Positions 35,953-46,023 of a stretch of 64,000 nt of DNA are shown here, piece by piece. The stretch is taken from assembly GCA_020445785.1 (NCBI GenBank), contig JAGRFZ010000154.1, positions 1-64,000 on the forward strand, given 5' to 3'. Source of the DNA: Rhodocyclaceae bacterium (GTDB lineage Bacteria; Pseudomonadota; Gammaproteobacteria; Burkholderiales; Rhodocyclaceae). Every line of letters starts with the position of its first letter. The first letter of the stretch is position 1. The translations under genes were made by a program, and so were the position numbers. Below the pieces are notes generated by a model, which searched no databases, was not told the DNA's origin, and worked only from the letters and a program-made list of their open reading frames with translations.

Positions 35953-37332
35953 TCAGCACTCGATGACGTTCACCGCGAGCCCACCGCGGGAAGTCTCCTT
36001 GTACTTGTTCTTCATGTCCCGCCCGGTGTCGCGCATGGTCTTGATGACCTTGTCGAGCGAGACGAAGTGCGTGCCGTCGCCGCGCAGCGCCATCCGTGCC
36101 GCGTTGATGGCCTTGATCGAGGCCATCGCATTGCGCTCGATGCAGGGCACCTGGACGAGGCCGCCGACGGGATCGCAGGTCAGACCGAGGTTGTGCTCCA
36201 TGCCGATCTCGGCGGCATTCTCGACCTGGCTCGGGGTGCCGCCCATGACCTCGGCGAGCGCGCCGGCGGCCATCGAGCAGGCCACGCCGACTTCGCCCTG
36301 GCAGCCCACCTCGGCCCCGGAGATGGACGCGTTTTCCTTGAACAGGATGCCGATCGCCGCGGCGGTGAGCAGGAAGCGCACCACGCCGTCGTCGGTCGAG
36401 CCCGAAAAGAAGCGGTTGTAGTAGTGCAGCACCGCCGGGATGATGCCGGCCGCGCCATTGGTCGGCGCGGTGACGATGCGCCCGCCCGCGGCGTTCTCTT
36501 CGTTTACCGCCAGCGCGTAGAGGTTCACCCAGTCCATCGTGGTCAGCGGGTCGCGCAGCGAGGCCTCCGGCGCGCTCGAGAGCTTGCGATACAGGCCGGC
36601 AGCGCGGCGCTTCACCTGCATGCCGCCCGGCAGCGTTCCTTCGATCTCGCAGCCGCGGCGCACGCAGGCCTGCATCACCTGCCAGATGTGCAGCAGACCC
36701 TCTCGGGTCTCGGCCTCGCTGCGCCAGGCCTTCTCGTTCTCCAGCATCACCTGGCTGATCGACAGGCCGTTGTTGGCGCAATGCTTGAGCAACTGCTCGC
36801 CGCTCTTGAACGGATAGGGCAGTACGGTGCTGTCCTCGACGATCCGGTTGGCACCGGCCGCAGCCTCGTTCACGACGAAGCCGCCGCCGACCGAGTAATA
36901 CACGTGGCCGGCCAGTTCGGCGCCGTCGTCGCCGTAGGCCGTCAAGCGCATGCCATTGGGATGGTAGGGCAGCGACTGGCGGCGCAGAAAGATCAGATCG
37001 GTCTTTTCCGCGTAGGGCACCGGATGGGTGCCGCCCAGCGACAATTGCCTGCTGCTGCGGATGCGTTCGAGCCGGGCGTCGATGGTGTCGGGGTCGATCA
37101 GGTCCGGCGCTTCCCCCTCGAGGCCCAGCAGTACCGCCTTGTCGCTGCCGTGTCCCTTGCCGGTGGCGCCGAGCGAGCCGTACAACTCGGCGCGTACCCG
37201 CCGCACGCGGGGCAGCAGATCCTCTTCCTGCAGGCCGGATACGAAGGTCAGAGCGGCACGCATGGGCCCCACGGTGTGGGAGCTGGATGGGCCGATGCCC
37301 ACCTTGAACATCTCGAATGCACTGATCGCCAT
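35953..37332 (-). CDS. sdaB: L-serine ammonia-lyase (iron-sulfur type)
   Basis: A 459-residue single-chain serine dehydratase. The N-terminal beta domain starts [22 protein letters not shown]; the alpha domain contains [37 protein letters not shown] and [18 protein letters not shown], which give the cysteines of the [4Fe-4S] cluster. It turns serine into pyruvate and ammonia. In this operon it completes the glycine-to-pyruvate branch started by GlyA and passes pyruvate to Pyc. The gene follows glyA by 22 bases. The symbol follows the Pseudomonas sox cluster naming. Confidence 0.92.
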   Translation of the reverse strand: MAISAFEMFKVGIGPSSSHTVGPMRAALTFVSGLQEEDLLPRVRRVRAELYGSLGATGKGHGSDKAVLLGLEGEAPDLIDPDTIDARLERIRSSRQLSLGGTHPVPYAEKTDLIFLRRQSLPYHPNGMRLTAYGDDGAELAGHVYYSVGGGFVVNEAAAGANRIVEDSTVLPYPFKSGEQLLKHCANNGLSISQVMLENEKAWRSEAETREGLLHIWQVMQACVRRGCEIEGTLPGGMQVKRRAAGLYRKLSSAPEASLRDPLTTMDWVNLYALAVNEENAAGGRIVTAPTNGAAGIIPAVLHYYNRFFSGSTDDGVVRFLLTAAAIGILFKENASISGAEVGCQGEVGVACSMAAGALAEVMGGTPSQVENAAEIGMEHNLGLTCDPVGGLVQVPCIERNAMASIKAINAARMALRGDGTHFVSLDKVIKTMRDTGRDMKNKYKETSRGGLAVNVIEC

Positions 37333-37354
37333 GATGTGTCGCTCCCTTCGCGGT

Positions 37355-38617
37355 TCAGCGGCCGGCCGGATAGACCGGAAAACGCGCGCACAGGGCCTTG
37401 GCCTTTTCGCGTACCGCACCGATCACCGACGGGTCGTCGATGTTGTCCAGCACGTCGCAGATCCAGCCGGTCAGTTCCTTGGCCTCGGCCTCCTGGAAGC
37501 CGCGCGAGGTGATCGCGGGCGTACCGATGCGAATGCCGCTGGTCACGAACGGCGATTGGGGGTCGTTCGGCACGGCGTTCTTGTTCACCGTAATGTGGGC
37601 GGCACCAAGCGCCGCGTCGGCGGCCTTGCCGGTGATGCCCTTGTCCACCAGGTCCACCAGGAAAAGATGGTCGTCGGTACCGCCCGAGACAATCTTGTAG
37701 CCACGCTCGATGAACGCGCCCGCCATCGTGCGGGCGTTCTTCAGCACCTGTTGCTGGTAGTCGCGGAACTCGGGCTGGAGCGCCTCCTTCAGCGCCACCG
37801 CCTTGGCCGCGATGACGTGCATCAGCGGGCCACCCTGGATGCCGGGGAAGACGACCGAGTTGAGCTTCTTCTCCAGCTCGGGATTGGCCCGTGCCAGGAT
37901 CAGTCCCCCGCGCGGACCGCGCAGGGTCTTGTGGGTAGTGGTGGTGACGACGTCGGCGATCGGCACCGGGTTCGGGTAGAGACCCGCGGCCACCAAGCCG
38001 GCGACGTGGGCCATGTCCACGAACAGCTTGGCGCCGACCGCATCGGCGATGTCGCGGAAACGCTGCCAGTCGACGACACGCGAGTAGGCGGAAAAGCCCG
38101 CCACGATCATCTTCGGCCCGTGCTCGCGGGCCAGTTGCTCGACCTGGGCGTAGTCGATCTCGCCGGTGGCCTCGTCGAGGCCGTATTGCACCGCATTGTA
38201 GGTCTTGCCGGAGAAGTTGACCTTGGCGCCGTGGGTCAGGTGACCGCCGTGGGCGAGGCTCATGCCGAGCACCGTGTCGTGCGGCTCCAGCAGCGCCATA
38301 TAGACCGCCGCATTGGCCTGCGAGCCCGAATGCGGCTGGACGTTGGCGAAGTCGGCACCGAACAACTGCTTGGCCCGGTCGATCGCCAGTTGCTCGACCA
38401 CATCCACATGCTCGCAGCCACCATAGTAGCGCTTGCCCGGGTAGCCCTCGGCGTACTTGTTGGTCAGCACGCTGCCTTGCGCCTCGAGTACGCGCGGGCT
38501 GGCGTAATTCTCGGACGCGATCAGTTCGATGTGGGCCTCCTGGCGCGCCAGTTCGGCATCCATGGCGGCCTCGAGCGCTTCGTCGAAGCCGGCGATACGG
38601 TCGGTCATTGCAAACAT
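37355..38617 (-). CDS. glyA: Serine hydroxymethyltransferase
   Basis: A 420-residue [57 protein letters not shown] and [15 protein letters not shown] with the PLP lysine (Lys230). It converts glycine plus 5,10-methylene-THF to serine; both are products of sarcosine oxidase, so it is the natural first partner of the sox genes. It is the first gene of the operon. This is probably a catabolic copy; a housekeeping glyA is expected elsewhere. Confidence 0.96.
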   Translation of the reverse strand: MFAMTDRIAGFDEALEAAMDAELARQEAHIELIASENYASPRVLEAQGSVLTNKYAEGYPGKRYYGGCEHVDVVEQLAIDRAKQLFGADFANVQPHSGSQANAAVYMALLEPHDTVLGMSLAHGGHLTHGAKVNFSGKTYNAVQYGLDEATGEIDYAQVEQLAREHGPKMIVAGFSAYSRVVDWQRFRDIADAVGAKLFVDMAHVAGLVAAGLYPNPVPIADVVTTTTHKTLRGPRGGLILARANPELEKKLNSVVFPGIQGGPLMHVIAAKAVALKEALQPEFRDYQQQVLKNARTMAGAFIERGYKIVSGGTDDHLFLVDLVDKGITGKAADAALGAAHITVNKNAVPNDPQSPFVTSGIRIGTPAITSRGFQEAEAKELTGWICDVLDNIDDPSVIGAVREKAKALCARFPVYPAGR

Positions 38618-38903
38618 GCAGCTTGTCTCCTGGTGAGTGGCGCCTGCGCGCCCCCGGCTACGGGCCGCAGCACATCCGCCGCGGTGATGCTTCGAATCTT
38701 AGGAAGTTCGACCGCCGGGGAATTGCCTGTATCCGTCACGCACTTGCTCAATCCAGACCGACCCGGCCACGGCAAGACGCCGGACCGGCAAGCATGGGAA
38801 GAAGCGCCGCCGGCGCATGCCACGCCGGCGGCGGAACGGGCGCAGGACCCGAAGGAGAAGCGAGACGGGTCGAAGCGCTCCGTGGCGGCGCCTCGATCGG
38901 AAA
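38618..38903. promoter_or_regulatory. Promoter region of the glyA-sdaB-sox-folB-pyc operon
   Basis: The 286 bases upstream of glyA should contain its promoter. The imperfect palindrome TTCGAATCTTAGGAAGTTCGA near 38691-38711 lies about 75-95 bases before the glyA start and is a candidate operator. I found no convincing -35/-10 pair and no riboswitch fold that could be supported by eye. Confidence 0.35.
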
Positions 38904-39125
38904 TCAGGTCATCCGGATCAGCGCGACCGCCCGTCGCACGTCGGGATGCGGGGTCACGCCGTCCGCGCCGAGCGCGGCGAGCAGGTCGTCCAGCCCTTCC
39001 ACCGGCAGCGCTGCCCGTACCGCCGCCGCGAGCTGTTCCGGCGACCCACCCGGCGGCAATGCGACACCCAGGCCGAGCAGGCCCCGGCGGAGGTCTTCCA
39101 GATCGACCAGGTCAGCGAACATCAT
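38904..39125 (-). CDS. Small protein at the end of the dgc operon
   Basis: A 73-residue acidic, leucine-rich helical protein (MMFADLVDLEDLRRGLLGLG...). No known motif is visible. It follows the etfB-like gene on the same strand with 110 bases between, and no other gene overlaps it, which supports it being real. It may be a small accessory of the dimethylglycine demethylation complex. Confidence 0.5.
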   Translation of the reverse strand: MMFADLVDLEDLRRGLLGLGVALPPGGSPEQLAAAVRAALPVEGLDDLLAALGADGVTPHPDVRRAVALIRMT

Positions 39126-39234
39126 GGCGACGTGCCCCGGCCCGAGCCGCTCGCACCCGGCGGCGCCGGCTTGCTTTCGCCGTGCATCCGCAACCCCATC
39201 CCGGCCCGTTCGACCACGCGCGGTGAATGCGTCG

Positions 39235-40053
39235 TCAACGCAGCACCCCCTCTTCGCGCAGAAGCTTCAGAATCGCCTCGGCGCCCGCTCGTGCCGAAAC
39301 CCCGGTCAGCACCTGGCCTCCGCCACCCTCGGCCTTCGCCGCGGCCGCCTTGAAGCGCTCGCGCGCCGAAGTCGCCTTGACGATCTTGAGGCGCTTGGGG
39401 CGCTTCCTGGCCGGTGTTCGGGCCCAGCCTTCGGCCTCCCGGTCGGGCGTGACAGCGGCCGCGAGGGGCCGCAGTTCGCCCCGGCGCGCAGGCCCGAATG
39501 CGCTCTGGCGGGCCGCACGCGCAGCGGCGTCGACGGTGATCACGGCCGGCAGGCGCACCCTCAGCCGCCGACGCTGCCCACGCGGCAGCGCCTGTAGTAC
39601 CGTCATCGTCTCGCCGTCCACCGCCTCGACCTCAGCCAGATCACAGACCAGCGACCAGCCCAGTCGCTCGGCCAGCAGGAAAGGCACCAACCCGGAGGCC
39701 TCACCGGTCTCGCCGTGCGCTCCGCACAGCACCAGGCGCGGCGCGGCCGTCCGCACCCAGGCTTCGAGGGCCGGCACCACATCGGCGCCTTCGGGTTGCT
39801 CCAGCACCTCGACCGCGCCGATGCCCATGCCGAGATAGCCGCGCAGCGCACTGTCCGAATCGGGCGTGCGCGCGCCGGCATGCACCAGGCGCAAAGCCTC
39901 GCCCGGGGCCAGCGACAGGCCCAACTCGACCGCCCTGGCATCGAATTCCGCCCGCCGTGGCCGTCCGGTCACCGGGTGGCGCCCCACCGAGACCAACGCC
40001 GCGACCGTGAGGGGCTGCCCACCGGTCATCGATCGCTTGCCATCACGCTGCAT
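39235..40053 (-). CDS. etfB: Electron transfer flavoprotein beta subunit of the dimethylglycine system
   Basis: A 272-residue protein with the ETF beta core: VAALVSVGRHP, the central LVLCGAHGETGEASGLVPFLLAERLGW segment, and LRVRLPAVITVDAAA. The C-terminal 70 residues are lysine/alanine-rich and end in a helix, unlike housekeeping EtfB. It probably accepts electrons from the DgcA/DgcB reaction together with EtfA. ATG at 40053 has GGAG seven bases upstream and overlaps the etfA end by 11 bases. The sequence is diverged from housekeeping EtfB. Confidence 0.8.
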   Translation of the reverse strand: MQRDGKRSMTGGQPLTVAALVSVGRHPVTGRPRRAEFDARAVELGLSLAPGEALRLVHAGARTPDSDSALRGYLGMGIGAVEVLEQPEGADVVPALEAWVRTAAPRLVLCGAHGETGEASGLVPFLLAERLGWSLVCDLAEVEAVDGETMTVLQALPRGQRRRLRVRLPAVITVDAAARAARQSAFGPARRGELRPLAAAVTPDREAEGWARTPARKRPKRLKIVKATSARERFKAAAAKAEGGGGQVLTGVSARAGAEAILKLLREEGVLR

Positions 40054-41293
40054 CGCGCTGCTCCTTGCGAACGCCTTCGACCATGTCCACCAGCGCGGCC
40101 AGCACCTCGCTGGAATCCGCGATCACCGCCAGGTCGGCCCGCTTCACCATGTCGCAACCGGCGTCGGTATTGAGCGCGACGACCTTGTCGCACTGCTGGA
40201 TGCCCTGCAGGTGCTGGATCGCGCCCGAGATGCCGACAGCCAGATAGACCCTCGCCGTCACCCAGGTGCCGGTCGCGCCGACCTGGCGATCCCGCGGCAT
40301 GAAACCGTTATCCACCGCCACGCGTGACGCCCCTTCGGTCGCCCCGAGCACGCGCGCGGCATGGTGGAAGGCGTCCCAGTCGTCGATGCCGTTGCCCGCC
40401 GACAGGATGAATTCGGCCTCGGCCAACGCCACACCGGCCGGATCGACCGCCACGGCGCCGAGATCGTCGATGCGGCGCATGATCTGCGGCAATGTTGCCG
40501 GCGCTGCGAACGGCTCGGCCGCATGGGTCGTGTCGGTCACCGGCTCGGCGCACTCGGGCAGCGCCAATACGATCCGCGGCAGCGCGCGGGAGATGTCCGT
40601 CGCGCCGGCCGCGCCGCGGCCCGTGCATCGGCCATCACCGATCTGCCACACCTGGGTCGCGGGCCGTTCGCCGAGCCGCGCGGCGAGGCGCCGGCCAAGC
40701 TCCGCGCCCCCCAGCGGCGAGTCCGGGAACAGCCAGTGACGCGGCTCGTGCGTATGTTCGACGCCGCCCAGCGCGGTCAGCCGCAGTTCCGGCGCATAGC
40801 CCGCGAACTGCGCACCGGCGAAAGTCACGACGCGATCGACACCGGCGTCGCCGAGCCCCTCCTCGCGGGTCTCGCCGAAACACACCAGCAACACCGCGCC
40901 CTGCCCGCCCCCATCGCCGTCGGCAAGCTGACGCGCCAAGCCCAACAGGTCGCGATCGTAGGCGGACAGACGACCGCCGGGCATGTCGGCGACCACCGCC
41001 ACGAGGAAGGCCGGCGTCTCGATTCGTACCAGCCGCCGGGACGGACCGGCCGTGGCTTCGCGCCGCGCCGCGCCGCTGGCGGTCTGGGCGCCGCTGCGAT
41101 CGATGCGGCGGATGCCGTTCGGTCCGATGAAGCCGACCGCATGGGGATCGCGCCGGAGCACGCCGTTCGGGCCCATCCATTGGGCGACCGGGGCCCCGCC
41201 ACCGATGCGGGCCAGTACCGCCTCGTGCTCGGGATGCAGGCGATTGCGGGCGATCCATTCACTGCGCGGATCGCGTCGAATGATGTCGTTCAC
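40043..41293 (-). CDS. etfA: Electron transfer flavoprotein alpha subunit of the dimethylglycine system
   Basis: A 416-residue EtfA-like protein. The C-terminal FAD domain shows LSAGNGIDDWDAFHHAA, GATGTWVTARVYLAVGISGA and ALNTDAGCDMVKRADLAV. The N-terminal 85 residues are an extension with two related words, MGPNGVLRRDP and IGPNGIRRID, absent from ordinary EtfA. The GTG at 41293 was chosen because the frame from it begins the conserved NDIIRRDPRSEW segment. It follows dgcB by 61 bases and precedes etfB with an overlap. Predicted to take electrons from DgcAB to the quinone pool. Confidence 0.82.
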   Translation of the reverse strand: MNDIIRRDPRSEWIARNRLHPEHEAVLARIGGGAPVAQWMGPNGVLRRDPHAVGFIGPNGIRRIDRSGAQTASGAARREATAGPSRRLVRIETPAFLVAVVADMPGGRLSAYDRDLLGLARQLADGDGGGQGAVLLVCFGETREEGLGDAGVDRVVTFAGAQFAGYAPELRLTALGGVEHTHEPRHWLFPDSPLGGAELGRRLAARLGERPATQVWQIGDGRCTGRGAAGATDISRALPRIVLALPECAEPVTDTTHAAEPFAAPATLPQIMRRIDDLGAVAVDPAGVALAEAEFILSAGNGIDDWDAFHHAARVLGATEGASRVAVDNGFMPRDRQVGATGTWVTARVYLAVGISGAIQHLQGIQQCDKVVALNTDAGCDMVKRADLAVIADSSEVLAALVDMVEGVRKEQRDAA

Positions 41294-41354
41294 TGGACCA
41301 TCCTTCTGTCGCCGGGCGCTGGCGTACCGCCTGCGGGCGGCCGTGCGGCGACGC

Positions 41355-43301
41355 TCACGCTGCCACCTCCCGAGTCTGGCGCGGTACCGACACCGGCGCC
41401 GCGACGAGCTGCGCCGCCACCAGTTCGGCGATGTCCAGCACCTCGGGACGTGGCCCGACGACGCCTTCGAGCATTGCCGTGCATTGTGGGCAGCCGACCG
41501 CGACGATCTCGGCCGCGGTCTCGTTGATCTCGTCCATGCGCATGTCGGGGATGCGCCGCTTGCCCGGGATGTCGGTGATCGGCGCACCGCCCCCGCCGCC
41601 ACAGCAGCGCGAGCGGAAGCCGGAGCGCCCCATCTCCACGACCTGGATGCCGATCCCTTTGAGCGCGCTGCGCGGCGCCTCGTATTCGCCGTTGTAGCGG
41701 CCGAGGTAGCACGGGTCGTGATAGGTCACGCGGCCGCCAGCCCAGTCGGAGAGCGGGAGCCGCCCCAACTCGATCAATCGGGCGATATAGCTGCTGTGGT
41801 GGCTGACCTCGTAGCGGGCACCGAAGGCCGGGTATTCGTTCTTCAATACGTGGAAGCTGTGGGGATCGCAGGTCAGGATCTCACCGAAGCGATAGCGGGC
41901 GAAGGTCGCCGCATTGCGCACTGCCAGCGCCTGGAAGCCTGCCTCGTCACCGAGGCGGCGGGCGACGTCGCCGGAATCGAGTTCCTCGTTGCCGAGCACC
42001 GCGAAGTCGACGCCGGCTGCCCGCAACACCTTGACCAGGGCGCGCAGGGTGCGCTGGTTGCGCAGGTCGAAGGCGCCGTCGCCCATCCACAGCAGCACCT
42101 CGGCGGCACCCCGTGCCGAGATCAGCGGCAGGTCCAGGTCCGCCGCCCAGTTCATGCGCGAGGCCGGATCGAAGCCGCCCGGATTGTCGGTCGCGGCGAG
42201 ATTCTCCAGCACCTCCTTGCCCTTGTTCGGTGTGTTGCCGTGCTCCATGGTCAGGTAGCGGCGCATGTCCAGAATCGCGTCCACGTGCTCGATCATCATC
42301 GGGCACTCCTCGACGCAGGCGCGGCAGGTGGTGCACGACCACAGCGTGTCGGCATCCACCAGGGCGCGCCCCTCACGCAGCACGATCGGGCTGTGGGCGC
42401 TGCCGCCATGCTCGCCGACCGGCCTGCCCGGATACGGCGAACCGGCGTAGGCAGCGTCGGTGCCGCCGGCCATGCCCACCACCATGTCCTGGATCAGCTT
42501 CTTCGGATTGAGCGGCTGGCCGGCGGCGAAGGCCGGGCACATGGCCTCGCAGCGCCCGCACTGCACGCAGGCATCGAAGCCCAGCAACTGGTTCCAGGTG
42601 AAGTCGTCCGGCTTGCCGACACCGAGCGTCGCCGCGTTGTCGTCGAGGTCGAGGGGCACGAGGCCGGTCGAGCGGCCACCACCGAAGCGCTCCGGGCGGC
42701 GATGGAAGGCGAGGTGCAAGGCGCCGGCGAAGGCATGCTTCATCGGCCCGCCCCAGCCCATGCCGAAGAACATCTCGGCCAGCCCCCAAGCCACGACCGC
42801 CGCCAACAGCGCCGCGATCAGCCAGCCGCCGAAGCCGGCCGGCACGATGCCGGCGGTCGGCAGCGTGACCAGGAAAACGCCGCTGGAAAACGCGATCAGG
42901 CTCTTCGGCAGCCGCATCCACGGCCCCCGCGACAGCCGCGCGGGCGGGTTGCGTCGACGCGCGGCGACCCGCAGCGCACCTGCGAACATCACGATCGACG
43001 CGGCGATCAGCGCCCAGGCGAGCAGACGGCTCTCGACCTGGAAGCCATGCACCAGGATCAGCAGCACCGCCGCGGCAACGAAGCCGCCGCCGGTCGCGAC
43101 GTGGGTGCGCGCGAATTCCCGGTCGCGCGCCACGACGTCGTGCAGATCGACCAGATAGCGCCGCGGCATCGCCGCCAGCCCCGGCACCAGGGCCACCGGT
43201 GAAGGCCGCCCCTGGCGCCACAGCCGAATCCGCCGGACCCCGCCCACCAGCGCCAGCACCAGCGCGCCGAGGACCAGCACCGGGAGGATTACGTCAAGCA
43301 T
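41355..43301 (-). CDS. dgcB: Dimethylglycine catabolism iron-sulfur membrane protein
   Basis: A 648-residue protein. Five or so N-terminal membrane helices (about 4-22, 72-92, 98-115, 135-160, 160-185) precede two [4Fe-4S] motifs (CVQCGRCEAMCPAF and CTTCRACVEECPMM) and two CCG-type domains (YHDPCYLGRYNGEYE; RSRCCGGGGGAPI). This is the heterodisulfide-reductase-like plan of DgcB, which accepts electrons during dimethylglycine demethylation. Located directly after dgcA in the operon, 61 bases before etfA. The ATG at 43301 follows GGAGAGCCGA-type sequence upstream. Confidence 0.9.
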   Translation of the reverse strand: MLDVILPVLVLGALVLALVGGVRRIRLWRQGRPSPVALVPGLAAMPRRYLVDLHDVVARDREFARTHVATGGGFVAAAVLLILVHGFQVESRLLAWALIAASIVMFAGALRVAARRRNPPARLSRGPWMRLPKSLIAFSSGVFLVTLPTAGIVPAGFGGWLIAALLAAVVAWGLAEMFFGMGWGGPMKHAFAGALHLAFHRRPERFGGGRSTGLVPLDLDDNAATLGVGKPDDFTWNQLLGFDACVQCGRCEAMCPAFAAGQPLNPKKLIQDMVVGMAGGTDAAYAGSPYPGRPVGEHGGSAHSPIVLREGRALVDADTLWSCTTCRACVEECPMMIEHVDAILDMRRYLTMEHGNTPNKGKEVLENLAATDNPGGFDPASRMNWAADLDLPLISARGAAEVLLWMGDGAFDLRNQRTLRALVKVLRAAGVDFAVLGNEELDSGDVARRLGDEAGFQALAVRNAATFARYRFGEILTCDPHSFHVLKNEYPAFGARYEVSHHSSYIARLIELGRLPLSDWAGGRVTYHDPCYLGRYNGEYEAPRSALKGIGIQVVEMGRSGFRSRCCGGGGGAPITDIPGKRRIPDMRMDEINETAAEIVAVGCPQCTAMLEGVVGPRPEVLDIAELVAAQLVAAPVSVPRQTREVAA

Positions 43302-43362
43302 TCGGCTCTCCTTGCATCCATCGCCTTCGGGAAGGCGGGGCCTGGCCCCTCTTCCGGGGCGC

Positions 43363-45426
43363 TCAAAAGTCCTTGCAGAGGCGCAGGGCGTCGAGGATGG
43401 CGGCGTGGGTGTTGTGTTGCGACACGCAGTCGCCGATACGGAACAGCAGATAGCCGTCGCCGGACTCGTGCAAGCTGTGCTGGGGCCGCATCGCGAAGAG
43501 CTCCTCGATATCGACCTGCCCCTTGTTGCGCGAACCGGGCTTGAGCGCGTAGTACAGCGTCTCGTCGGGCCGCGTGCCGTTCTCGACCACCACCTGGTCG
43601 ACGACACGCTCTTCCTTGGCCCCGGTGTACTCGTTCTCCAGTACCGCGACCAGCTTGTCGCCCTCGCGATAGACCTTTTCCAGCAACAAGTCCCCGGTCA
43701 TGACGACTTCCTTGGGATAGAGGCTGCGGTAGTAGGTCGGGAAGGTCGTGCCGCCGATCGCGATGCCGGGCTTGACGTCGTCGGTGACGATCTCGACCTT
43801 GGCACCTTTGTGGGCCAGAAAGTCGGCCGCGGACATGCCGGAAAACTCGCAGATGGTGTCGTAGATCAGCACGTTCTTGCCCGGCGCCACCTTGCCTTGC
43901 AGGATGTCCCAGGTGCTGACGACCAGTCCGTCGGCAGCCCCCCAGTGGGGGTTCTGGTCGAGGAACGGACGGGCGCCGAGGGCCAGCACGACGATGTCGG
44001 GCCTCAGATCCATGATCGTCGCTGCGTCGGCCGCGACACCCAGGCGCAGATCGATCTTCAGGCGGGCGAGCTCGAGCTGGTACCAGCGCGTGATACCCGC
44101 CATCTGATCGCGCTGGGGCGCCATCGCGGCGATCGAGATCTGGCCGCCGAGGGCGTCGCTCTTTTCGAACAGCGTCACTTCGTGGCCACGCTCGGCTGCC
44201 ACCCGCGCCGCTTCCATGCCGGCCGGACCGCCGCCGACCACCACCACCTTGCGTTTCGGCCCGCTCGATTTCTCGATCACGTGCGGCAGCCCCAGATGCT
44301 CGCGCGAGGTCGCCGCGTTCTGGATGCAGAGCACGTCGAGGCCCTGATACTGACGATCGATGCAATAGTTGGCGCCGACGCACTGGCGGATCTGGTCGAC
44401 CCTGCCGAGCTTGACCTTGTTCACGAAATGCGGATCGGCGATGTGTGCCCGGGTCATGCCGACCAGGTCCACGTAGCCGCCCTCGAGAATGCGCTGAGCC
44501 TGGTTCGGATCCTTGATGTTCTGGGCGTGGATCACCGGCACCGACACGACTTCCTTGATCCCGGCCGCCAGATGCAGGAAGGGCTCCGGCGGATAGCTCA
44601 TGTTGGGGATGACGTTGGCCAGCGTATTGTGGGTGTCACAGCCCGAACCGACCACGCCGATGAAGTCGAGCATGCCCGTGTCGCTGTAGTACTTGGCAAT
44701 TTCCTTCATGTCCTCATGGGTGAGGCCATCCGGGTGAAACTCGTCACCGCAGATGCGCAAACCGACGACGAAGTCCGGCCCGACCTCGGCACGCACCGCC
44801 TTCAGCACCTCGAGCCCGAAGCGCATGCGGTTCTCGAAGGCGCCGCCCCACTCGTCGGTCCGGTGGTTCACGCGCGGGCTCCAGAACTGGTCGATCAGGT
44901 GCTGGTGCACGGCCGACAGCTCGACGCCGTCCAGCCCGCCCGCCTTGGCGCGCCGCGCGGCCTGGGCATAGTTGCCGATGATGCGCGCGATCTCTTCCGG
45001 CTCGATGGTCTTGCAGGTGGCGCGGTGCACCGGTTCGCGAATGCCCGAGGGCGACACCAGATGCGGCCAGTTCTCCCCGTCCCAGCGCGAGCGCCGACCC
45101 ATGTGGGTGATCTGGATCATGATCTTCGCGCCGTGCCGATGCATCGCATCGGCCAGGTTCTGGAAATGCGGGATGATCGCGTCGGTGGACAGGTTTACCG
45201 ATTTCCACCAGCCCTGGGGGCTGTCGATGGCCACCGTCGAGGAACCCCCGCAGATGGCGAGGCCGATGCCGCCCTTGGCCTTTTCCTCGTAATACTTGAT
45301 GTACCGCTCGGTGGTCATGCCGCCGTCGGTGGCGTAGACCTCGGCATGGGCCGTACTGCAGACGCGGTTGCGGATCGTCAGCTTGCCGATCTTGATCGGC
45401 TGGAAAAGGGCGTCGAACTGTGCCAT
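43363..45426 (-). CDS. dgcA: Dimethylglycine demethylase, trimethylamine dehydrogenase-like flavoprotein
   Basis: A 687-residue enzyme of the Old-Yellow/TMADH family. The N-terminal FMN barrel (1-370) has HMGRRSRWDGENW and ELSAVHQHLIDQFWSPRVNHR. The Fe-S segment is CVGANYCIDRQYQGLDVLC, and the C-terminal dinucleotide domain has KVVVVGGGPAGMEAARVA. It removes one methyl from dimethylglycine to give sarcosine. One of the four cysteines of the usual CxxC-xxx-C pattern is alanine (CVGA), as in the DgcA/stachydrine demethylase subfamily as far as I recall. It lies 20 bases after the DUF5943 gene and 61 before dgcB. Confidence 0.9.
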   Translation of the reverse strand: MAQFDALFQPIKIGKLTIRNRVCSTAHAEVYATDGGMTTERYIKYYEEKAKGGIGLAICGGSSTVAIDSPQGWWKSVNLSTDAIIPHFQNLADAMHRHGAKIMIQITHMGRRSRWDGENWPHLVSPSGIREPVHRATCKTIEPEEIARIIGNYAQAARRAKAGGLDGVELSAVHQHLIDQFWSPRVNHRTDEWGGAFENRMRFGLEVLKAVRAEVGPDFVVGLRICGDEFHPDGLTHEDMKEIAKYYSDTGMLDFIGVVGSGCDTHNTLANVIPNMSYPPEPFLHLAAGIKEVVSVPVIHAQNIKDPNQAQRILEGGYVDLVGMTRAHIADPHFVNKVKLGRVDQIRQCVGANYCIDRQYQGLDVLCIQNAATSREHLGLPHVIEKSSGPKRKVVVVGGGPAGMEAARVAAERGHEVTLFEKSDALGGQISIAAMAPQRDQMAGITRWYQLELARLKIDLRLGVAADAATIMDLRPDIVVLALGARPFLDQNPHWGAADGLVVSTWDILQGKVAPGKNVLIYDTICEFSGMSAADFLAHKGAKVEIVTDDVKPGIAIGGTTFPTYYRSLYPKEVVMTGDLLLEKVYREGDKLVAVLENEYTGAKEERVVDQVVVENGTRPDETLYYALKPGSRNKGQVDIEELFAMRPQHSLHESGDGYLLFRIGDCVSQHNTHAAILDALRLCKDF

Positions 45427-45446
45427 GGCCTTCTGCTCCTGCTTCG

Positions 45447-45974
45447 TCAGCGCGGACGGGTGACGAACACGCCGTAGTCGCAGCCTTCCTCGGCTGCGCT
45501 CTGGACCTGCTCGGCGCGCGTTCGCAGCGAACTGCCGGCGGCGTCCAGGATCTGGTCCATCGCACCGGCGAACCAGCCGGTGAACATGTAGTCGACCTTG
45601 CGGCCGACCTTGCCGTACTCGTAGACGAAGGCCGAGTGGTCCAGCCGCACCCGGCAGGTGCCGGCGTCGATATCGATCCCTTCGATCGAGAACAGCCCCC
45701 AGCCCCGCTGCGACAGGCGCCGCATGTAGTGCTCGAACACCGCCACGCCGCTGAGTCCGTGCAGCGCGGCTTCCTTCTCGCACCAGTGCCAGGCCGACTT
45801 GTAGCCGGCCTTGTAGAGGATCTCGGCGTAGCGCTCGGCGCCCAGTTCCTCCTCGATTCCCTTGTGATTGTTGATGAAGAAATGGCGCGGCACATACAGC
45901 ATCGGCAGCGCGTCGGTGGTCCAGACGCCGGTTTCGGAATCGACTTCGATCGGCAGTTGCGGTGCGGTCTTCAC
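45447..45974 (-). CDS. DUF5943-type protein of the dgc operon
   Basis: A 175-residue protein, LGAERYAEILYKAGYKSAWHWCEKEA followed by EHYMRRLSQRGWGLFSIEGI and MFTGWFAGAMDQILDAAGSS. The overall pattern matches the V4R-like fold of its paralogue at 24140-24670, but the C-terminal cysteine motif is reduced to EEGCDYGVFV. Proteins of this type sit between the dipeptidase and dgcA in glycine betaine clusters. Its role is unknown; a metabolite-binding helper is likely. It starts 49 bases after the dipeptidase stop and ends 20 bases before dgcA. Confidence 0.8.
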   Translation of the reverse strand: MKTAPQLPIEVDSETGVWTTDALPMLYVPRHFFINNHKGIEEELGAERYAEILYKAGYKSAWHWCEKEAALHGLSGVAVFEHYMRRLSQRGWGLFSIEGIDIDAGTCRVRLDHSAFVYEYGKVGRKVDYMFTGWFAGAMDQILDAAGSSLRTRAEQVQSAAEEGCDYGVFVTRPR

Positions 45975-46023
45975 TTTCTATGGTCTCCAGATGTTCTTGC
46001 CGGCGACGCGGGTCGGCCGGGGA

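Noticed and set aside
38618..38903. Glycine riboswitch upstream of glyA
   Set aside because: I could not find the paired aptamer pattern by eye, and a palindromic operator explains the region as well.
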